A model generated the notes under the pieces. That model saw only the letters and a program-made list of their open reading frames with translations, ran no database searches and was not told the DNA's origin. Position numbers and translations under genes: made by a program. DNA of 64,000 nucleotides from contig JBKBPL010000015.1 of the NCBI GenBank assembly GCA_046293075.1, positions 1 to 64,000 of the forward strand. Direction: 5' to 3'. This DNA is from Ga0077530 sp046293075. GTDB lineage: Bacteria > Pseudomonadota > Alphaproteobacteria > Rhizobiales > Hyphomicrobiaceae. Positions 51,558 to 59,807 of the stretch are shown in pieces; position 1 is the first letter of the stretch, and each line of letters starts with the position of its first letter.

Positions 51558-52013
51558 ATGAATGACGATGACGCACTCACGCTGGCAAGGCGATGCGCCG
51601 AGGCCATGTGGGCGGATGATCGGGCGTCGCGGGCGCTCGGCATGCAGATCGCCGACGTCGGACCGGGCCGGGCCACGCTCACCATGACGGTCACGGAGGC
51701 GATGACCAACGGGCACGGCATGTGCCACGGCGGCTTCATCTTCACGCTGGCCGATTCGGCATTCGCGTTCGCGTGCAACGCCTACAATCAGCGCACTGTT
51801 GCCCAGCACTGCGACGTGACGTTCCTGCGCCCCGCCCGGCTCGGCGACCAGCTGATGGCGGAGTGCATCGAACGCGCGCGGGCGGGTCGCGGCGGCATCT
51901 ACGACGTCTCGGTCAGAACCAGTGACGGCACGCTCATCGCGGAATTCCGAGGCCGCTCGCGCACCATCGAAGGCACTCTGTTGGGGCCGACGGCAATGGA
52001 CAACAGCACGTGA
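51558..52013 (+). CDS. paaI: Hydroxyphenylacetyl-CoA thioesterase PaaI
   Basis: Hot-dog thioesterase that releases CoA from dead-end hydroxyphenylacetyl-CoA. The 151-residue product has the PaaI motif GHGMCHGGFIFTLADSAFAF, with the catalytic Asp in LADSAFA, and CDVTFLRPARLGDQLMAECI. It begins 2 bases after the paaG stop, so it is coupled. Confidence 0.9.
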   Translation: MNDDDALTLARRCAEAMWADDRASRALGMQIADVGPGRATLTMTVTEAMTNGHGMCHGGFIFTLADSAFAFACNAYNQRTVAQHCDVTFLRPARLGDQLMAECIERARAGRGGIYDVSVRTSDGTLIAEFRGRSRTIEGTLLGPTAMDNST

Positions 52014-52055
52014 TCCGCGACGCGGCGGGCGCAGGGGAGACAGGGAGGCGAAAAC

Positions 52056-53366
52056 ATGCTGGATCTCAGCCCCAGAAAGGAAGAACTCGACCCCATCGAG
52101 GTGGCTTCGCGCGACGAGATCGCGGCGCTGCAACTCACGCGGCTGAAGTGGACGCTGCGGCGCGTGTATGACAACGTGCCGCACTACTGGAAGAAGTTCG
52201 ACGCGGCGGGAGTCCATCCTGACGATCTGACTTCCCTGCAGGACCTCGCCAAGTTCCCGTTCACGACCAAAGAGGACCTCCGCCTCAACTATCCCTTCGG
52301 GATGTTCGCGGTGCCGATCCAGCAGATCGTGCGCACGCACGCATCCTCGGGTACGACGGGCAAGCCGACCGTGGTCGGCTACACCAAGCGCGACATCGAG
52401 ACGTGGTCGGACGTCGTGGCCCGTTCGATCCGGGCCTCGGGCGGCAGACCCGGCATGCGTGTGCACGTTTCTTACGGCTATGGCCTGTTCACCGGCGGCC
52501 TCGGCGCACACTACGGCGCCGAGCGGCTGGGCTGCATGACGATTCCCGTCTCCGGCGGTATGACCGAGCGCCAGGTGCAGCTCATTTGCGATTTCGAGCC
52601 CGACATCATCATGGTGACGCCGAGCTATATGCTCGCCATTCTCGATGAGTTCCGCAAGCAAGGTATCGATCCGCGCAAGACCTCGCTCAAGGTCGGCATT
52701 TTCGGCGCAGAGCCATGGACGAACGCCATGCGGCAGGAGATCGAGCAGGCGTTCGACATGCACGCCGTCGACATCTACGGCCTTTCGGAGGTGATCGGAC
52801 CGGGCGTTGCCAACGAGTGCGTGGAGACGAAGGACGGCCTGCACATCTGGGAGGATCATTTCTATCCTGAGATCATCGATCCGGTCAGCGGCAAGGTGCT
52901 CCCCGATGGCGAGAAAGGAGAGCTGGTGCTCACCTCGCTGACCAAGGAGGCGATGCCGGTGATCCGCTACCGCACGCGCGACCTGACGCGCCTCATGCCA
53001 GGTACCGCGCGCACCATGCGGCGCATGGAGAAGATAACGGGCCGCTCCGATGACATGATGATTGTGCGCGGCGTCAACGTGTTTCCCACGCAGATCGAAG
53101 AGCTCCTGCTCAAGATCGAGCCACTCTCGGCCCACTATCAAGTCGTCCTGACACGCGAGGGGCGCATGGACGAGATGGAGGTGGTGGTCGAAATTCGCCC
53201 GGAGGCCGACACGTCAGAGCATCGCGCGCAGTCAGCGGCACGGCTCGCGGACCGCATAAAGGAGACCATAGGTGTGACCGCGAAAGTCAGCGTTGTCGAC
53301 GCCAACGCCATCGAACGGTCACTCGGCAAAGCCAAGCGGATCGTCGACAGGCGTCCAAAGGACTGA
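52056..53366 (+). CDS. paaK: Phenylacetate-CoA ligase
   Basis: Activates phenylacetate to phenylacetyl-CoA with ATP, the first step of the pathway. The 436-residue protein has the AMP-binding loop THASSGTTGKPTVVGYTKRD, ISGYGL-type block VHVSYGYGLFTGGLGAHYGA, DIYGLSEVIGPGVANECVET, and the C-terminal GRSDDMMIVRGVNVFPTQIE with catalytic Lys in SLGKAKRIVDRRP. GGGAGG is just upstream of the ATG. The tetR gene begins 10 bases after its stop. Confidence 0.94.
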   Translation: MLDLSPRKEELDPIEVASRDEIAALQLTRLKWTLRRVYDNVPHYWKKFDAAGVHPDDLTSLQDLAKFPFTTKEDLRLNYPFGMFAVPIQQIVRTHASSGTTGKPTVVGYTKRDIETWSDVVARSIRASGGRPGMRVHVSYGYGLFTGGLGAHYGAERLGCMTIPVSGGMTERQVQLICDFEPDIIMVTPSYMLAILDEFRKQGIDPRKTSLKVGIFGAEPWTNAMRQEIEQAFDMHAVDIYGLSEVIGPGVANECVETKDGLHIWEDHFYPEIIDPVSGKVLPDGEKGELVLTSLTKEAMPVIRYRTRDLTRLMPGTARTMRRMEKITGRSDDMMIVRGVNVFPTQIEELLLKIEPLSAHYQVVLTREGRMDEMEVVVEIRPEADTSEHRAQSAARLADRIKETIGVTAKVSVVDANAIERSLGKAKRIVDRRPKD

Positions 53367-53376
53367 AGGAGGCCCC

Positions 53377-54033
53377 ATGGCACGCCCCCGCGCTGCCGAT
53401 CACGACCAGAAGCGCCGCGCGATACTCGATCGGTCCGCGAAGCTCTTCGCCGACCGCGGCTATGCGCGGACCTCCATGTCTGAGATCGCCTCGGCGTGCG
53501 GGTCGTCCAAAGCTTTGCTTTACCACTATTACGAGAACAAGGAGCAGCTGTTGTTCGATCTCCTTGAGGCGCACTTCATCAGGCTCGAGCAGGCGGTCAG
53601 GTCTGCGGATGTCCCTGGCGCGCTGCCCGTCGAGCGTCTGCGCGGCCTGATCACGGCGCTTCTGGCAGCTTACGAGGGCGCCGATGCTTTGCATAAGGTG
53701 CAGATCAACGAGCTCAGCGCGCTGCCGTTGGCCCGTCAGCAGGAGTTGAAAGCTTACGAGCGGCGGCTGGTCGAGCTGTTTGCAGGCGCGCTGCGCGACA
53801 TCAATCCGGCCCTGGCGAAAGGAAATCGCCTGCTCAAGCCGGTAACGATGTCGCTCTTTGGCATGATCAACTGGTCCTACCTCTGGTTTCGCCCCGGAGG
53901 ACGACTGTCGCGCGCGGAGTACGCCAATCTCGTCACACAGATGACGGTGGATGGCGTTTCCAGGATCGGCTGCGAACGCTGGGCCCGGGGCCGCTCGCGC
54001 GCGGGCGCGCCGGCGGCGGCGGCAAAGCTTTGA
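53377..54033 (+). CDS. TetR-family regulator of the paaGIK unit
   Basis: 218-residue TetR/AcrR repressor. The helix-turn-helix covers about 12-58: RAILDRSAKLFADRGYARTS, MSEIASACGSSKALLYHYYE and NKEQLLFDLLEAHF. The ligand domain follows, and the chain ends in Arg/Ala-rich low complexity. GAAGGAGG is before the ATG, 10 bases after paaK. It likely binds the palindrome at 50642-50663 and responds to a CoA thioester, like the PaaR group; that function is inferred. Confidence 0.82.
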   Translation: MARPRAADHDQKRRAILDRSAKLFADRGYARTSMSEIASACGSSKALLYHYYENKEQLLFDLLEAHFIRLEQAVRSADVPGALPVERLRGLITALLAAYEGADALHKVQINELSALPLARQQELKAYERRLVELFAGALRDINPALAKGNRLLKPVTMSLFGMINWSYLWFRPGGRLSRAEYANLVTQMTVDGVSRIGCERWARGRSRAGAPAAAAKL

Positions 54034-54107
54034 GCCTGTCCGCTCATGGCTGCGGGGGCGGCACGTGCTCGCTCGCTGGAAGCGGATGGACGATTGCGGA
54101 AGACGCC

Positions 54108-55175
54108 TTATCGGCCCCCCTCTATCTCCCGCAGCTTGCCGACAATGCCGCTCGGGAAGAAATAGACGCTCAGGATGAACAGCACCCCGAGCCAGAGCAG
54201 CCACCGGTCGGAATGCAGCAGATGCGGGATGAGCGGCAGCGCCGCGGTTGTCTCGCTCGCAATGCCCATCAGCTTCTGGAGGTAGTTCTGCGCGAGGATG
54301 AAAAGCGTAGCCCCGATCACAGCCCCATAGAGCGTGCCCATGCCGCCAATGACGACCATGAGCAGGATGTCGAGCATGATCGCGAAGGAGAGCGTCGTAT
54401 CCGGGCCCGTATAGCGGACCCAGATGGCGCTCATCGCCCCCGCGAGCACGGCCATGCCCGCTGCGAGGCAATTCGCTACAGTGCGATAGTACACCACGTT
54501 GTAGCCGAGGGCTTCGGCGCGGAAATCGTTCTCGCGGATGGCCTGGAGCACGCGGCCAAAGGGCGAGTTGACGATCCTGAGTGCCGCAAGCAGCAGCAGG
54601 AGCGCCGAGACGAACACGAGGTAGTAGCTGACAACGCGTCCGTCGATCCGCAGGCCGATCGCGGGGACATCGAGCAGAACAGTGCCGGGACGCAAGAGTT
54701 GCGGGACGCGGAATGATCGGCCGTCCTCGCCACCCGTGTACTCGGAAAGCTGACTTGCCAGGATCGCGAAAGCGGACGCAACAGCCAGCGTAATCATGGC
54801 ATAGAAGATCGCCCGCACGCGCAGCGACAAGAGGCCGATGACGAAGGCGAGCGCAGTCCCGACCACGAGTGCGATTGCGAGGCCGAGCCCCGCCGAGGCC
54901 CACGTCGGTCCCCAGCCGTAGAGGGCGAGGCCCACGCCGTAGCCGCCGATGCCGAAGAACATCGTGTGCGCAAACGAGACGATGCCCGTGTAGCCGAGCA
55001 GCAGGTCATAGCTTGCCACGAGCACGATGAAGATGCAGATCTTGGCAGCCGTGTTGATCGCCTGCGAGCCGCTGAAGAGGAAGGGTGCGAAGGCAAGCAC
55101 CACAAGAATCGCGAGCAGCAGGAAGGCCAGGGTGCGGCTGCGTGGCCTGTCGCCGGATAGTGCAGACTGGATCAT
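54108..55175 (-). CDS. livM: Branched-chain-type ABC transporter permease LivM (second system)
   Basis: 355-residue inner-membrane permease. It has VLVASYDLLLGYTGIVSFAH, the FGIGGYG block, LRVRAIFYAMITLAVASAFA and the coupling segment GRVLQAIRENDFRAEALGYN. The sequence SFAHTMFFG replaces the SLGHAGFWG of the first system, so the two LivM proteins belong to different subgroups. The start at 55175 is 2 bases after the livH stop (55178). It is the last gene of livKGFHM. Confidence 0.88.
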   Translation of the reverse strand: MIQSALSGDRPRSRTLAFLLLAILVVLAFAPFLFSGSQAINTAAKICIFIVLVASYDLLLGYTGIVSFAHTMFFGIGGYGVGLALYGWGPTWASAGLGLAIALVVGTALAFVIGLLSLRVRAIFYAMITLAVASAFAILASQLSEYTGGEDGRSFRVPQLLRPGTVLLDVPAIGLRIDGRVVSYYLVFVSALLLLLAALRIVNSPFGRVLQAIRENDFRAEALGYNVVYYRTVANCLAAGMAVLAGAMSAIWVRYTGPDTTLSFAIMLDILLMVVIGGMGTLYGAVIGATLFILAQNYLQKLMGIASETTAALPLIPHLLHSDRWLLWLGVLFILSVYFFPSGIVGKLREIEGGR

Positions 55176-55177
55176 CC

Positions 55178-56197
55178 CTAGCGCCTCGCGACCGGGTAGA
55201 GCCCCTGCGGCCGCCACATGAGGATGGCGACCATGAGCAGGATGTTCGACGCCACCGCAATCTTAGGCGCCAGATAACCGGTGTAGTTGGCCATCAGCGC
55301 CACCAGGATCGCGCCGAGGAAGCAGCCACCGACCGAGCCGAGCCCGCCGATGATGATGACGATGAAGACGAGCACCATGACGTCGCCGCCGATGCCGGCC
55401 GTGAGCGTCTCGCGGTAGAGTGCCCACATCGTGCCGCCGAGACCGGCGAGCGCCGATCCAGCGACGAACACGCCGACGAAGAGCTTGCGGATGCGATAGC
55501 CGAGCGCCTCGACCATCTCGCGGTTCTCGACACCGGCGCGAATGAGCAGGCCGGCCTTCGTGCGGTTCAGCACGAGCTGCATGCCAATGAATACGGCGAG
55601 GCCGACGGCCACCGCGAGCAGGCGGAACTTCTCGAGCGCGAAATCGCCGATCGTGACCGCACCGCGCAGCCCGTTCGGCAGCGGCATAGGCTTCTGGTCG
55701 CCGCCCCAGGCCACGTGGATGAGCTGCTCGGCGACAATCAGCCCGCCCATGGTGATGAGGATCTGCTTCAGGTGCTGGCCATACACGGGCCGGACAATGA
55801 CGCGCTCGAACGCCAAGCCGAGCGCACCGGTGCCGGCCATGGCCACGACGACCGCAACGGCAAGCGCCGCGAGATTGAGCGCCAGCAGGTCCGACTGGAC
55901 CCAGGCGCCGAGCGGAACGAGCGCGCTCATGGCCAAGTACGCGCCAATCGCGATGAAGGCTCCGTGGCCAAAGTTGAGCACGTCCATAAGACCGAAGATG
56001 AGCGTGAGACCGCTTGCAATGACGAAGATCATCATGCCCATGGCAAGGGCCGCCACGGTGAGCGTCACCCAGGTCGTCGGGCTGCCGACGAGCGGCAGCG
56101 CGGCGAGCGCAATGACCGGGGCAATCAGTACCGGCAGCAGATCGCGCGGGCTCTTCGGCAGATCGTCCGAGGTCGGGCGGGATGTCGTCGTCGCCAT
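55178..56197 (-). CDS. livH: Branched-chain-type ABC transporter permease LivH (second system)
   Basis: 339-residue permease with a longer N-terminus than the first system's. It has VIASGLTLIFGLMDVLNFGH (a LivH hallmark with LNFGHGAFIAIGAYL), ERVIVRPVYGQHLKQILITM, the coupling loop RAGVENREMVEALGYRIRKL and GGLGSVGGCFLGAIL. It starts 9 bases after the livF stop. Confidence 0.88.
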   Translation of the reverse strand: MATTTSRPTSDDLPKSPRDLLPVLIAPVIALAALPLVGSPTTWVTLTVAALAMGMMIFVIASGLTLIFGLMDVLNFGHGAFIAIGAYLAMSALVPLGAWVQSDLLALNLAALAVAVVVAMAGTGALGLAFERVIVRPVYGQHLKQILITMGGLIVAEQLIHVAWGGDQKPMPLPNGLRGAVTIGDFALEKFRLLAVAVGLAVFIGMQLVLNRTKAGLLIRAGVENREMVEALGYRIRKLFVGVFVAGSALAGLGGTMWALYRETLTAGIGGDVMVLVFIVIIIGGLGSVGGCFLGAILVALMANYTGYLAPKIAVASNILLMVAILMWRPQGLYPVARR

Positions 56198-56206
56198 GTG
56201 TCATCT

Positions 56207-56932
56207 CTACTGGTGCGCCGCGAGCGAGAGGCCGAGCATGCGTGTCTGCAGATCACTGTCCGCAGCCAGCGCCTGCATGGTACCGCGATGAACGATGCGG
56301 CCGTCATCCATGACGGCGACGCTATCGCCGAGGCTCGCGGCGAAGCGGAAGTTCTGCTCGACGAGCAAAATGGTCGTCTCGGCACGCTTGAGCTCTTTGA
56401 AGGCCGTGATCATGCCCTCGATGATGGCCGGCGCAATGCCCTTCGTCGGCTCGTCGATGAGGATCAGTGCCTTTGGCTCGACGATCGCCCGTGCGATCGA
56501 CAGCATCTGCTTCTGTCCGCCGCTGAGGAGACCCGCCGGGAGCTGCCAGAAGCGCTTGAGCGCAGGAAAGAGGCCGAAGATCCACTCAAGGCGCGCCCCA
56601 TCCGGCGGGCCGAGCCGCGCCGCAAGCCGCATGTTCTCGGCAACCGTCAGATCTGCGAACACACCCATACTCTCGGGAACATAGCCGATGCCGGCGCGCG
56701 CGATGTCCGGCGTGGCACGCCCTGCGATGGGGCGGCCGTCAAAGGTGATCGTGCCACGGCTCGGCGGCCAGAGGCCCATGATGGTCCGCAAGGTCGTCGT
56801 CTTCCCGGCGCCGTTGCGGCCGAGCAGAACCGTAAGCTCGCCACGCGGGACGACGAGATCCACACCCTGCAGGATGTGGTACTGGCCGATGTGGGTGTGC
56901 ACACCCTCGAGGCTCAGCAGCGCCTCGCTCAT
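56207..56932 (-). CDS. livF: Branched-chain-type ABC transporter ATPase LivF (second system)
   Basis: 241 residues. Walker A LLGRNGAGKTTTLRTIMG, signature LLSGGQKQMLSIARAIV, Walker B ALILIDEPTKGIAPAII, and Gln-type H-loop LLVEQNFRF, standard for LivF. Its ATG overlaps the livG stop by 4 bases. In this cassette the ATPases precede the permeases, unlike the first system. Confidence 0.9.
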   Translation of the reverse strand: MSEALLSLEGVHTHIGQYHILQGVDLVVPRGELTVLLGRNGAGKTTTLRTIMGLWPPSRGTITFDGRPIAGRATPDIARAGIGYVPESMGVFADLTVAENMRLAARLGPPDGARLEWIFGLFPALKRFWQLPAGLLSGGQKQMLSIARAIVEPKALILIDEPTKGIAPAIIEGMITAFKELKRAETTILLVEQNFRFAASLGDSVAVMDDGRIVHRGTMQALAADSDLQTRMLGLSLAAHQ

Positions 56933-57714
56933 GGCACGGCCCCCTCCCTGCTGCCGCTTTCCGGCGTCGAGCCGAGATAGGCCTCCTGCACGATCGGCGA
57001 GGCGATGACCGTCTCGGGATCGCCGTCAGCCACGAGCTGGCCGTTATGAAGCACGACGATCCGGTCCGCGAGCGAGCGCACCACATCCATTTTGTGCTCA
57101 ACGAGCAGGATCGTCTTGTCGCCGGCGGCCTTGAGCCGATTGATGAGATCGAGAACGACCGGCACCTCGTCGACCGACATGCCCGCAGTCGGCTCGTCGA
57201 ACATATAGACGTGCGGCTCGAGTGCCATCATGAGCGCCACCTCGAGCTTGCGCTTGTCGCCATGCGGAAGCGCGGCAGCAGTAAGATCGCGCTTGTCCTG
57301 AAGGTTCACTTCCTCCAGGAAGTGCTCCGCGCGATTGATCCATTCCGCGTGGTGATCCCAGCGGCTCCAGAGGCTCGCCGCCGCACGGGATTTGGCCTGC
57401 ACGGCCAAGCGGACGTTCTCGACAACACTGAGGTTCGGGAAAAGATTGGTGATCTGGAAGGCACGGCCAATGCCGCGTTGCGCTCGCTCGGCAGTGCTCA
57501 ATCGTGTGATGTTCTCACCATCGAGGTGAACGCTGCCCGATGTCGCGGGAAGCTGCCCCGACATGAGATTGAAATAGGTGGTCTTGCCCGCGCCGTTCGG
57601 GCCGACGATTGCCGTGAGGCTGCCTGCATGAAAGGCGCAGGTCACGCCGTCAACGGCAGCGTGACCGCCGAAGCGGATCGTGAGGCCCTGAGTTTCGAGA
57701 ACGGGTTTCGACAT
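56929..57714 (-). CDS. livG: Branched-chain-type ABC transporter ATPase LivG (second system)
   Basis: 261 residues. Walker A IVGPNGAGKTTYFNLMSG, LivG-type signature LPHGDKRKLEVALMMALEPH, Walker B VYMFDEPTAGMSVDEVPVVL and H-loop ILLVEHKMDVVRSLAD. It starts 81 bases after the stop of the binding-protein gene and overlaps livF. Confidence 0.9.
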   Translation of the reverse strand: MSKPVLETQGLTIRFGGHAAVDGVTCAFHAGSLTAIVGPNGAGKTTYFNLMSGQLPATSGSVHLDGENITRLSTAERAQRGIGRAFQITNLFPNLSVVENVRLAVQAKSRAAASLWSRWDHHAEWINRAEHFLEEVNLQDKRDLTAAALPHGDKRKLEVALMMALEPHVYMFDEPTAGMSVDEVPVVLDLINRLKAAGDKTILLVEHKMDVVRSLADRIVVLHNGQLVADGDPETVIASPIVQEAYLGSTPESGSREGAVP

Positions 57715-57795
57715 GCGGCCCGGTCAGCTGGTCAGAATATCGATGCGCGACGGGACGCGCGATGCGCGCCCGCCACACTCTTGTCCTTCCGAGCC

Positions 57796-59019
57796 CTACT
57801 TCTTCGGCACAGTGATCGGCAGCGGCATCTTGCTTGCCGGAATGGTCGCGACCAGCTCGAGGACGTCGTTGTCCTTTGCGTCCTTCTTGATGCGGAAGTG
57901 ATACATATCCTGCATGGCCTGATGGTCTTCCTTGCGGAAGGTCATCGTGCCCTTGGGCGTCTCGAAGCTCATGCCTTCCATGGCGGCGATCAGCTTCTCC
58001 GTATCCGTCGCGCCGGCCTTGGTGAGCCCCGCAACGACGGCGGCCGCGGCGGAGAAGCCTCCGGCGACGAAGAAGTCCGGTGGCGCGCCGTGACGCTTCG
58101 CGTACTCCGCCTTGAGCCAGTCGTTGAGCGGGTTCTTGGGGAAGTCATAGTAGTAGTAGATGCCGCCCTCGGTGCCGGCGAACTGCTTCCAGGAATTCAT
58201 GACCGGCAGAATGTTGCCGCCCGGCGCCAGCGAAATGTTGAAGCGCTCTGGCTTCATGTCAGCGAACTTCGCGAGCGGATGCGGACCGGCCCAGATGAAA
58301 CCGATGATGCGCTTGCCGGGCTGATCCTTCAGGGCATTGAAAAGCCGCTCGGCGAAGGGCGCGAAGTCGGCCGTATTGCCGGCAGCGTATTCCTCCGCGA
58401 CGATCCTCGCGCGCGGCCGCAGCGCCGCAAGCGCATCCTTGTACGCCTTGACACCATCGCGCCCGAAAGCCGTGTCGAGGCCAAGCATGCCGATGGCCAC
58501 AGCCTCGTTCTCCGGCACGGTCGCCGCGGCAGCGAGCGCATCCTGGTAGGATGAGCGGCCGGTGCGGAAGATGTAGCGGTTCCACTTGGCGCCGGTGATC
58601 GAATCGGCAACCGCGGGCTCGACGATCAGGATTTTCTTGAATTCCTCGGCAACGGGCAGCATCGCGAGCGCGACCGGCGAACCGGTGGTGCCGACGGCGA
58701 TATCAACCTTGTCATCGCCATAGCATTCCTCAAGCAGCGTCTTGCCGCGGTCGGGCTTCAGCTGGTCGTCCTTGACGATCACCTGGAGCTTGTCGGCGCC
58801 GACCTGCATCGTACCCTTGGTGAGGTACTCTAGCCCCATCATGAAGCCGGCCTCGGTCTGCTTGGCATAGGCCTCGAGCGGGCCCGTCTTGCCGGCAATC
58901 AGACAGATCTTGATGTCCTTGGCCACGGCCGCCGGCGCGGTCAGCGCGATCGCCGGAACGGCGAACAGCGCCGCCAGGCTGCCCCCGATCCGCCGCGGTT
59001 GAGAGATTGTCCTCAGCAT
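57796..59019 (-). CDS. Periplasmic substrate-binding protein (LivK-like, second system)
   Basis: 407-residue type 1 periplasmic binding protein. Signal peptide MLRTISQPRRIGGSLAALFA to APAAVAKD. Mature part IKICLIAGKTGPLEAYAKQT and the lobe segment GLDTAFGRDGVKAYKDALAA. GGGAGG precedes the ATG at 59019. It heads the livKGFHM operon and is divergent from a TetR gene, with an inverted repeat between them. The adjacent acyl-CoA ligase suggests a carboxylic acid ligand. Confidence 0.88.
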   Translation of the reverse strand: MLRTISQPRRIGGSLAALFAVPAIALTAPAAVAKDIKICLIAGKTGPLEAYAKQTEAGFMMGLEYLTKGTMQVGADKLQVIVKDDQLKPDRGKTLLEECYGDDKVDIAVGTTGSPVALAMLPVAEEFKKILIVEPAVADSITGAKWNRYIFRTGRSSYQDALAAAATVPENEAVAIGMLGLDTAFGRDGVKAYKDALAALRPRARIVAEEYAAGNTADFAPFAERLFNALKDQPGKRIIGFIWAGPHPLAKFADMKPERFNISLAPGGNILPVMNSWKQFAGTEGGIYYYYDFPKNPLNDWLKAEYAKRHGAPPDFFVAGGFSAAAAVVAGLTKAGATDTEKLIAAMEGMSFETPKGTMTFRKEDHQAMQDMYHFRIKKDAKDNDVLELVATIPASKMPLPITVPKK

Positions 59020-59040
59020 GGTTTCCTCCCTGGGGCGTCC

Positions 59041-59076
59041 CCTGAACATGACACTTGAGTCAGGTTTCATGTTAGG
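59041..59076. promoter_or_regulatory. Inverted repeat between livK-like and tetR genes
   Basis: CCTGAACATGA (59041-59051) and TCATGTTAGG (59067-59076) are inverted copies apart from one inserted G; the centre also contains TGAC-ACTTGA-GTCA (59049-59062). It lies between the divergent starts at 59019 and 59093 and is a candidate operator for the TetR protein. Confidence 0.5.
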
Positions 59077-59092
59077 CTAGCTATCCTTGGAT

Positions 59093-59764
59093 ATGCCGTC
59101 AAGCCGCATTCCGGCAGCCCAGCAGGTTCTCACGACGCCGGCCATGAAAGAGCCCGATCCATCGCCGACGCTCCCCCCGCCCAAGACCAAGCGCGGTCAG
59201 CGCACGCGCGAGCGCATTCTTGATGCCGCAGAGAAGGAGATCGGCGGGCGCGGTTTCGCTGAAGCCTCGATCAGCACGATCACGGCTCAGGCCAAGGTCG
59301 CTCAGGGCACGTTCTACGTCTATTTCCGCACGAAGGAGGACGTGATGCGGGAGCTCGTCCTGCGCATGGGCCGGCGGCTGCGACGCCATCTCACGCTCTC
59401 CATCGTCGATGCGCCCGACCGGCTCGAAGCCGAGCGCCGCGGCATCCGCGCCTTTCTCGAGTTCGTGCGCGCTAACCCGAACCTCTATCGGGTCGTGGCC
59501 GAGGCACAGTTCGTCGATCCCAAGGTCTACCGGCGCTACTATGAGGACTTCGCGAAGAGCTACAGCCGCGCACTCAGAGCGGCGGCGCGGCGCGGCGAAA
59601 TCGCCAAGGGTGACGCGGACGTGAGGGCCTGGGCGCTCATGGGACTTAGCGACATGGTCGGCATGCGCTATGCGCTCTGGGACAGCAAGCTTAAGCTCGA
59701 TCCAGTGGCGGAAGCCGCATTCGAACTCATCGCCAAGGGCCTCGAGCCACGCCGGCAGGAGTGA
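59093..59764 (+). CDS. TetR-family regulator of the second liv/ligase unit
   Basis: 223-residue TetR/AcrR protein. The helix-turn-helix is at about 36-82: RERILDAAEKEIGGRGFAEA, SISTITAQAKVAQGTFYVYF and RTKEDVMRELV. The N-terminal 30 residues are Pro-rich and could be dispensable; an ATG at 59144 is an alternative start and a TTG at 59087 is less likely. It is divergent from livK and 43 bases ahead of the acyl-CoA ligase, both likely targets. Confidence 0.82.
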   Translation: MPSSRIPAAQQVLTTPAMKEPDPSPTLPPPKTKRGQRTRERILDAAEKEIGGRGFAEASISTITAQAKVAQGTFYVYFRTKEDVMRELVLRMGRRLRRHLTLSIVDAPDRLEAERRGIRAFLEFVRANPNLYRVVAEAQFVDPKVYRRYYEDFAKSYSRALRAAARRGEIAKGDADVRAWALMGLSDMVGMRYALWDSKLKLDPVAEAAFELIAKGLEPRRQE

Positions 59765-59807
59765 GCCAAGCGTCGCTCGAGGGCGGGCGACTGTCTGGGA
59801 GGCATCC

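Noticed and set aside
55085..56980. 631-codon plus-strand ORF rich in Arg, His, Asp and Glu
   Set aside because: Antisense to livH and livF of the second transporter. Its low-complexity charged composition is a typical GC shadow.
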